A model generated the notes under the pieces. It was not told where the DNA came from, did no database searches, and saw only the letters and a program-made list of their open reading frames with translations. A stretch of 64,000 nt of DNA, taken from positions 55,355,795 to 55,419,794 of the forward strand of contig NC_089498.1 in NCBI RefSeq assembly GCF_036850765.1, read 5' to 3'. Each line of letters opens with the position of its first letter. The first letter of the stretch is position 1. This document shows, piece by piece, positions 60,088 through 64,000 of this stretch. A program made the position numbers and the translations under genes. Source of the DNA: Saccopteryx bilineata (Eukaryota > Chordata > Mammalia > Chiroptera > Emballonuridae).

Positions 60088-60788
60088 CACAATGGGAGAA
60101 CATATTTGACAATACGTCTGATAAGGGGTTAATAATCAAAATTTATAAAGAACTTGTAAAACTCAACACCAGGAAGACAAACAACCCAATCCAAAAATGG
60201 GCAAAAGAGATGAATAGACACTTCTCCAAAGAGGACATACAGATGGCCAATAGGCATATGAAAAAATGCTCAACATCACTAATCATTAGAGAAATGCAAA
60301 TTAAAACCACAATGAGATATCACCTCACACCAGTCAGAATGGCGCTTATCAACAAAACAACACAGAATAAGTGCTGGCGAGGATGTGGAGAAAAGGGAAC
60401 CCTCCTGCACTGCTGGTGGGAATGCAGACTGGTGCATCCACTGTGGAAAACAGTATGGAGATTCCTCAAAAATCTGAAAATCGAACTGCCTTTTGACCCA
60501 GCTATCCCACTTTTAGGAATATACCCCAAGGACACCATAGAACGGCTCGAAAAGGAGAAATGCACCCGCATGTTTGTGGCAGCATTGTTCACAATAGCAA
60601 AGATCTGGAAACAGCCCAAGTGTCCGTCAGAGGACGAGTGGATTAAAAAGCTTTGGTACATATATACTATGGAATACTACTCAGCCATAAGAAATGATGA
60701 CATCGGATCATTTACAATAACATGGATGGACCTTGACAACATTATACGGAGTGAAATAAGTAAATCAGAAAAAAAAACAAAAAACTAA
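60088..60788 (+). pseudogene. L1 ORF2 C-terminal end, uninterrupted frame
   Basis: About 232 codons stay open from the truncation point to the TAA at 60786-60788. Motifs: [20 protein letters not shown], the Cys-containing C-W-G-C-x-G and HCWW-x-C segment (about 60373-60425), [14 protein letters not shown] and [15 protein letters not shown] near the end. This is the C-terminal domain needed for RNA binding and retrotransposition in full L1s. Without endonuclease and RT it has no function. The lack of stops shows recent insertion. Confidence 0.9.
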
Positions 60789-60857
60789 GATGAATCCATA
60801 CATAGAAGGGACATAAAAATGAGACTCAGAGACATGAACAAGAATGTGATGGCAACA

Positions 60858-60924
60858 GGGGCGGGAGGTTGGGGGAGAGGGGAGGGAGTGAAGAAGGAAA
60901 GGGGGGTTAGGGGAGGGGAGGGGC
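60858..60924 (+). repeat. G-rich tract in L1 3'UTR
   Basis: More than six G-runs of three or more within about 67 bases, capable of G-quadruplex folding; equivalent to 22521-22570. Confidence 0.75.
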
Positions 60925-61085
60925 ACAAAGAAAACCAGATAGAAGGTGACAGAAGACAATTTAACTTTGGGGGAGGGGTATACAGCACAATCAAATGTCA
61001 AAATAATCTAGAGATATTTTCTCTCAACATATGTACCCTGATTTATCAATGTCACTGCATTAAATTTAATAAAAAAATAAAAAAA

Positions 61086-63590
61086 TTAATTAAAATATTA
61101 GTTAAAATGTGTTATTACAGAAGACATTGTGTTCAACTTCTAAAAAGCTACTATTACCCCAGTAGATTAATTTAAGCCATTTATCATAACTCCAACCTCT
61201 TTGCTGCCAGTCATTTCAGGGCTGGGTTATGACCCATATTTGGAAAACAATTTTTTAGAAGTCTACTTCAGTCATCTGAAAATGAATTTTTCTGACTTAA
61301 GAGAGAATCAGTGAGATAAACAAGATGCCTGTTCTTCTGGACTTTCTCATGTCTGCATATAATACCTTAGAAAAGCTATAAATATCTCATTATAAAAAGG
61401 ATGAACTGAACAGCAAATATAACAACTATTTTCTAATTATTAGTGCTATAATACGTTAGAATAAATTATTTTAATATAAAAGTATCTCATGCATTCTAAT
61501 TTTTATAAAACCCCAAATTTTTATTTAGAAGGTATTTTTCTTTTTTTCCCACTAATTCTAGAAGGACGAATATTTAATAAAATCCTAGATATACTACAAG
61601 GTTTTTCTCTTTTCTTGTAAGACAGAAAAATCATAGCACTTTAACCTTTACATAGATAAAGAAATACAAAAGCAGAATAACAGTAGGTTGGTGGTATGAA
61701 ACTAACAATTGGCACCTGCAACAGATACATACTTGTTCCAAATATTTACTGAAAGAAAAGCTTGGTCTGCTTTCAAATTTTATTAGTGCTTCTACTGAAC
61801 AAGAAAAAATGTCTCCGGAATGTTTCTTGTTTGACAAGATATGAACATAGTGTCATTTTGCCTTATGTTTGTGGAAAGAGAAAAATAAATACTTATTTCA
61901 GTCACTGAGGTATTTTCAGAATTCAGACATTCTACCTATCCAAAGTAAAACATGAGCTATGATATAGCATCAAGTAACAACTGTGGTTACCCACCACTAA
62001 TATTTTTGCATTACTGAGCTGGGATAGTATTGGGCAGCCAATTTTGACGGCAAGTGAGAATAAAACGAAATAGTTTGCTCTCTGTAGCAGTTGTCAGAGC
62101 TTTCATAATACAGTGCTGTTCACTGGGATTTGATCTCTGAAGTGTTTGAACTGTCACTATTCCAAACATTATCATGATTACCCTCATGTTTGCTGCTCTG
62201 CTGGTGACTGCTTAACTTTGAATTACTTTTAACCATTTGAAAAATAGTTATTAGATGTCTGTTATGTCCAAACTATTGCAATAGGCATTTCATATTTTGC
62301 TCTTCTGTATTTCATACTCATATTTGATGTCATCGAATAGATAAATTCATTTCTGACAAAAATCTAAACAGAGCATGGCAAAGGGAGTTAGAATTTAACA
62401 TTAAATCTTTTCTTTCTAAGGATGTATGCCTCTAAATAGCACATACTCCTTAACAAGCAGAAATAAAAATAATGGTTACTGATAAAACTATACCAGATAT
62501 TTTAATATATTACAATTAATTTCCCTTTCCTACTCATTCCTGACTGTACATATTAGACTAGGGAAGAGTTAAGGTATAAAAACACTAAGCTATTTTTTCT
62601 ATAGTTTGCTTCTTAATAGCTATATTACTGGCTAGAACAATGCACTTGTCCTCTAGCTAAAGAGTATTACATACTTTGAAAATGGCCACCTTCATTTGAA
62701 TTCCCCAAAGCTCATGATTTCCAACTAACAGAGGTAGTTTATTCTAACATTTTCCAATGTACCTGTCAACATTTCCATAATATATAAATATGGAACCTGT
62801 CACCACTGCAGTCCTTGCTTATTGAAAGCTATCCACAGACACATTTTTTTTTTCTAAAGCACTGGGATTACTTTTTCTTGGATAACTAACTTCTTTGTAT
62901 AAATGACCTGATTCCACCTTTCTCAAATGTCCTTCCCTTCCATTTGTCCCCCAGTCCTAAAATAAGCTATACTTTTCTACTTCTTTCCACTTTAGGATGT
63001 TAAAATTCTCAGTTTTATATCAGGTTACATTTGACATTCTAGGCCACTTTAAGCCATTTTGATTCTCTTCCCTCCCCACTCTGCTTCACTATCTCTGTAT
63101 TCTTCATCCAAAATTGTAAACCAGATTTCTCTTCTTTGATACAATAAAACAGGCAAAACTTTTCTCTAAACTTCTTACTCAACAAAATTGCTCTCATATT
63201 TTTATCACAATCAGTACATCGCAGAGACATATAAAGTAATGGAAAGAGCTTGAACATAAACTTTGGAAACAGCTATGGTGCAATCAATGTTAAATTATTC
63301 TTTTTACTATTAATCTGAACTGTTATCCAAAGTCTGCCATACAGAACTGCCTTGTCTTGGTAGATCTATAAGTTATAAAAATATTGAGACAGAATATATA
63401 TACTGAGTATTCCCACTTCCCTCACCTTAAAATCTTATAGAAATTATAGGAGGCATGGCATAAAAACAAGACTAAGGTTTCAGTGAAAATGTAAAATTGG
63501 AGCTAAGTGTGAGTAGGAGAAATATAAGGCCATTCATCATGATAATTCTAAAATGTGTTGTCAGATGACTTAGAGGTTCAAGCAGGCATT
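61086..63590. other. AT-rich stretch, nothing recognised
   Basis: About 2.5 kb without a recognisable repeat, making it the longest probably unique stretch here. Open frames are short and lack domain signatures. Confidence 0.45.
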
Positions 63591-63594
63591 GACA

Positions 63595-63960
63595 AATGTC
63601 CTACTGGGTTAAATATTGTCACTCCTGCCCTTCTTCTGCCATTAGTTTCTTTAAACCTAAAAAGAATATATAAATATGATATTATTTGGAAATAGGTTCT
63701 TTGCAGATGTAACCAAGGTGAGATGTACTCATACTGTATTAGGGTGAGCCTTAATCCAATGACTAGTGTTTGTACAATAAGAGGAAGAATTTCACAATGA
63801 TAGAAACACAGGAAAAATGCATTGGGGCAATGAAGGCAGAAATTGGAGTTTATGCAGCTGCATACTGCGGAATGCCAAAATTGACAGCAAATTATCAAAA
63901 TCTGAACAAAGAAAGAAGAATCCTCTTTTAGAAGCTTTAGAGAGAACCCGGCCTTACTAA
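63595..63960 (+). mobile_element. MaLR (MLT1/MST-type) LTR remnant
   Basis: TATTATTTGGAAATAGG, TTTGCAGATGTAACCAAGG, TATTAGGGTGAGCC and AATCCAATGACTAGTG occur in the order known for MaLR LTRs. Old and diverged; edges are approximate. Confidence 0.7.
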
Positions 63961-64000
63961 AACCTTAATTACAAACTTCTAGCATACACAGATCTATAAG

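Larger units (their letters stand above)
60088..61085 (+). mobile_element. 5'-truncated L1 3' end, young
   Basis: ORF2 C-terminal region, 3'UTR with G-rich tract (60858-60924), and an A-rich end after TTTAATAAAAAAATAAAA. Closely similar to the L1-A 3' half, with an intact reading frame. The target duplication is not clear. Confidence 0.9.

Noticed and set aside
1..64000. CRISPR array, prokaryotic operon or novel defence system
   Set aside because: No spaced direct repeats and no clusters of intact genes; the composition and repeats are those of a mammalian genome.

Overview
This is a mammalian intergenic or intronic window, AT-rich and made almost entirely of transposable elements. I find no host protein-coding exon, rRNA, true tRNA gene or CRISPR array. 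Four tRNA-derived SINE families with CT-rich bodies, several LINE-1 (L1) copies, two hAT DNA-transposon relics and a pair of Tc1/mariner-like MITEs point to a bat (Chiroptera). DNA transposons of this kind are commoner in bats than in most mammals. A sac-winged (emballonurid) bat is my best guess for the lineage, from memory of the main SINE, and it is weakly supported. SINE-A, -B, -C and -D are my own labels. Almost all long open reading frames lie inside SINEs or on the antisense of L1, so they are not genes. Frames and motifs were read by eye.

Layout. 1-734: 3' end of an endogenous retrovirus (env transmembrane tail, polypurine tract, LTR). 735-9960: unique AT-rich DNA with scattered SINEs and a 64-bp L1 insertion. 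9960-24865: a nest of insertions. An old, near-full-length L1 holds a small LTR, an hAT relic, a SINE-A and, at 14386-22732, a second full-length L1 (L1-A) that itself holds a SINE-A. 24866-35144: SINE-rich DNA with one L1 3' end. 35145-50467: a cluster of one LTR family. It includes an ERV 3' LTR split by a 5'-complete but 3'-truncated L1 (L1-B, minus strand), two solo LTRs with 5-bp target duplications, and LTRs in opposed orientation. The same stretch holds a mariner-like pair, an old L1 5'UTR and an hAT relic. 50468-64000: SINEs, two L1 fragments, two old LTR-like repeats and long unassigned AT-rich stretches.

How the parts relate. Every protein-coding remnant is retrotransposon or retroviral and broken, except the short intact ORF2 tail at 60088-60788. 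The elements interact only by inserting into one another, which gives a clear relative age order. The two L1 copies share flanking 5'UTR sequence and a CRE-like TGACGTCA near the 5' end, but their central 5'UTRs carry unrelated tandem repeats (about 31 bp in L1-A, about 240 bp in L1-B). That promoter turnover, and the tail-less L1-B insertion, are the most unusual things here. I see no convincing undescribed multi-gene system.
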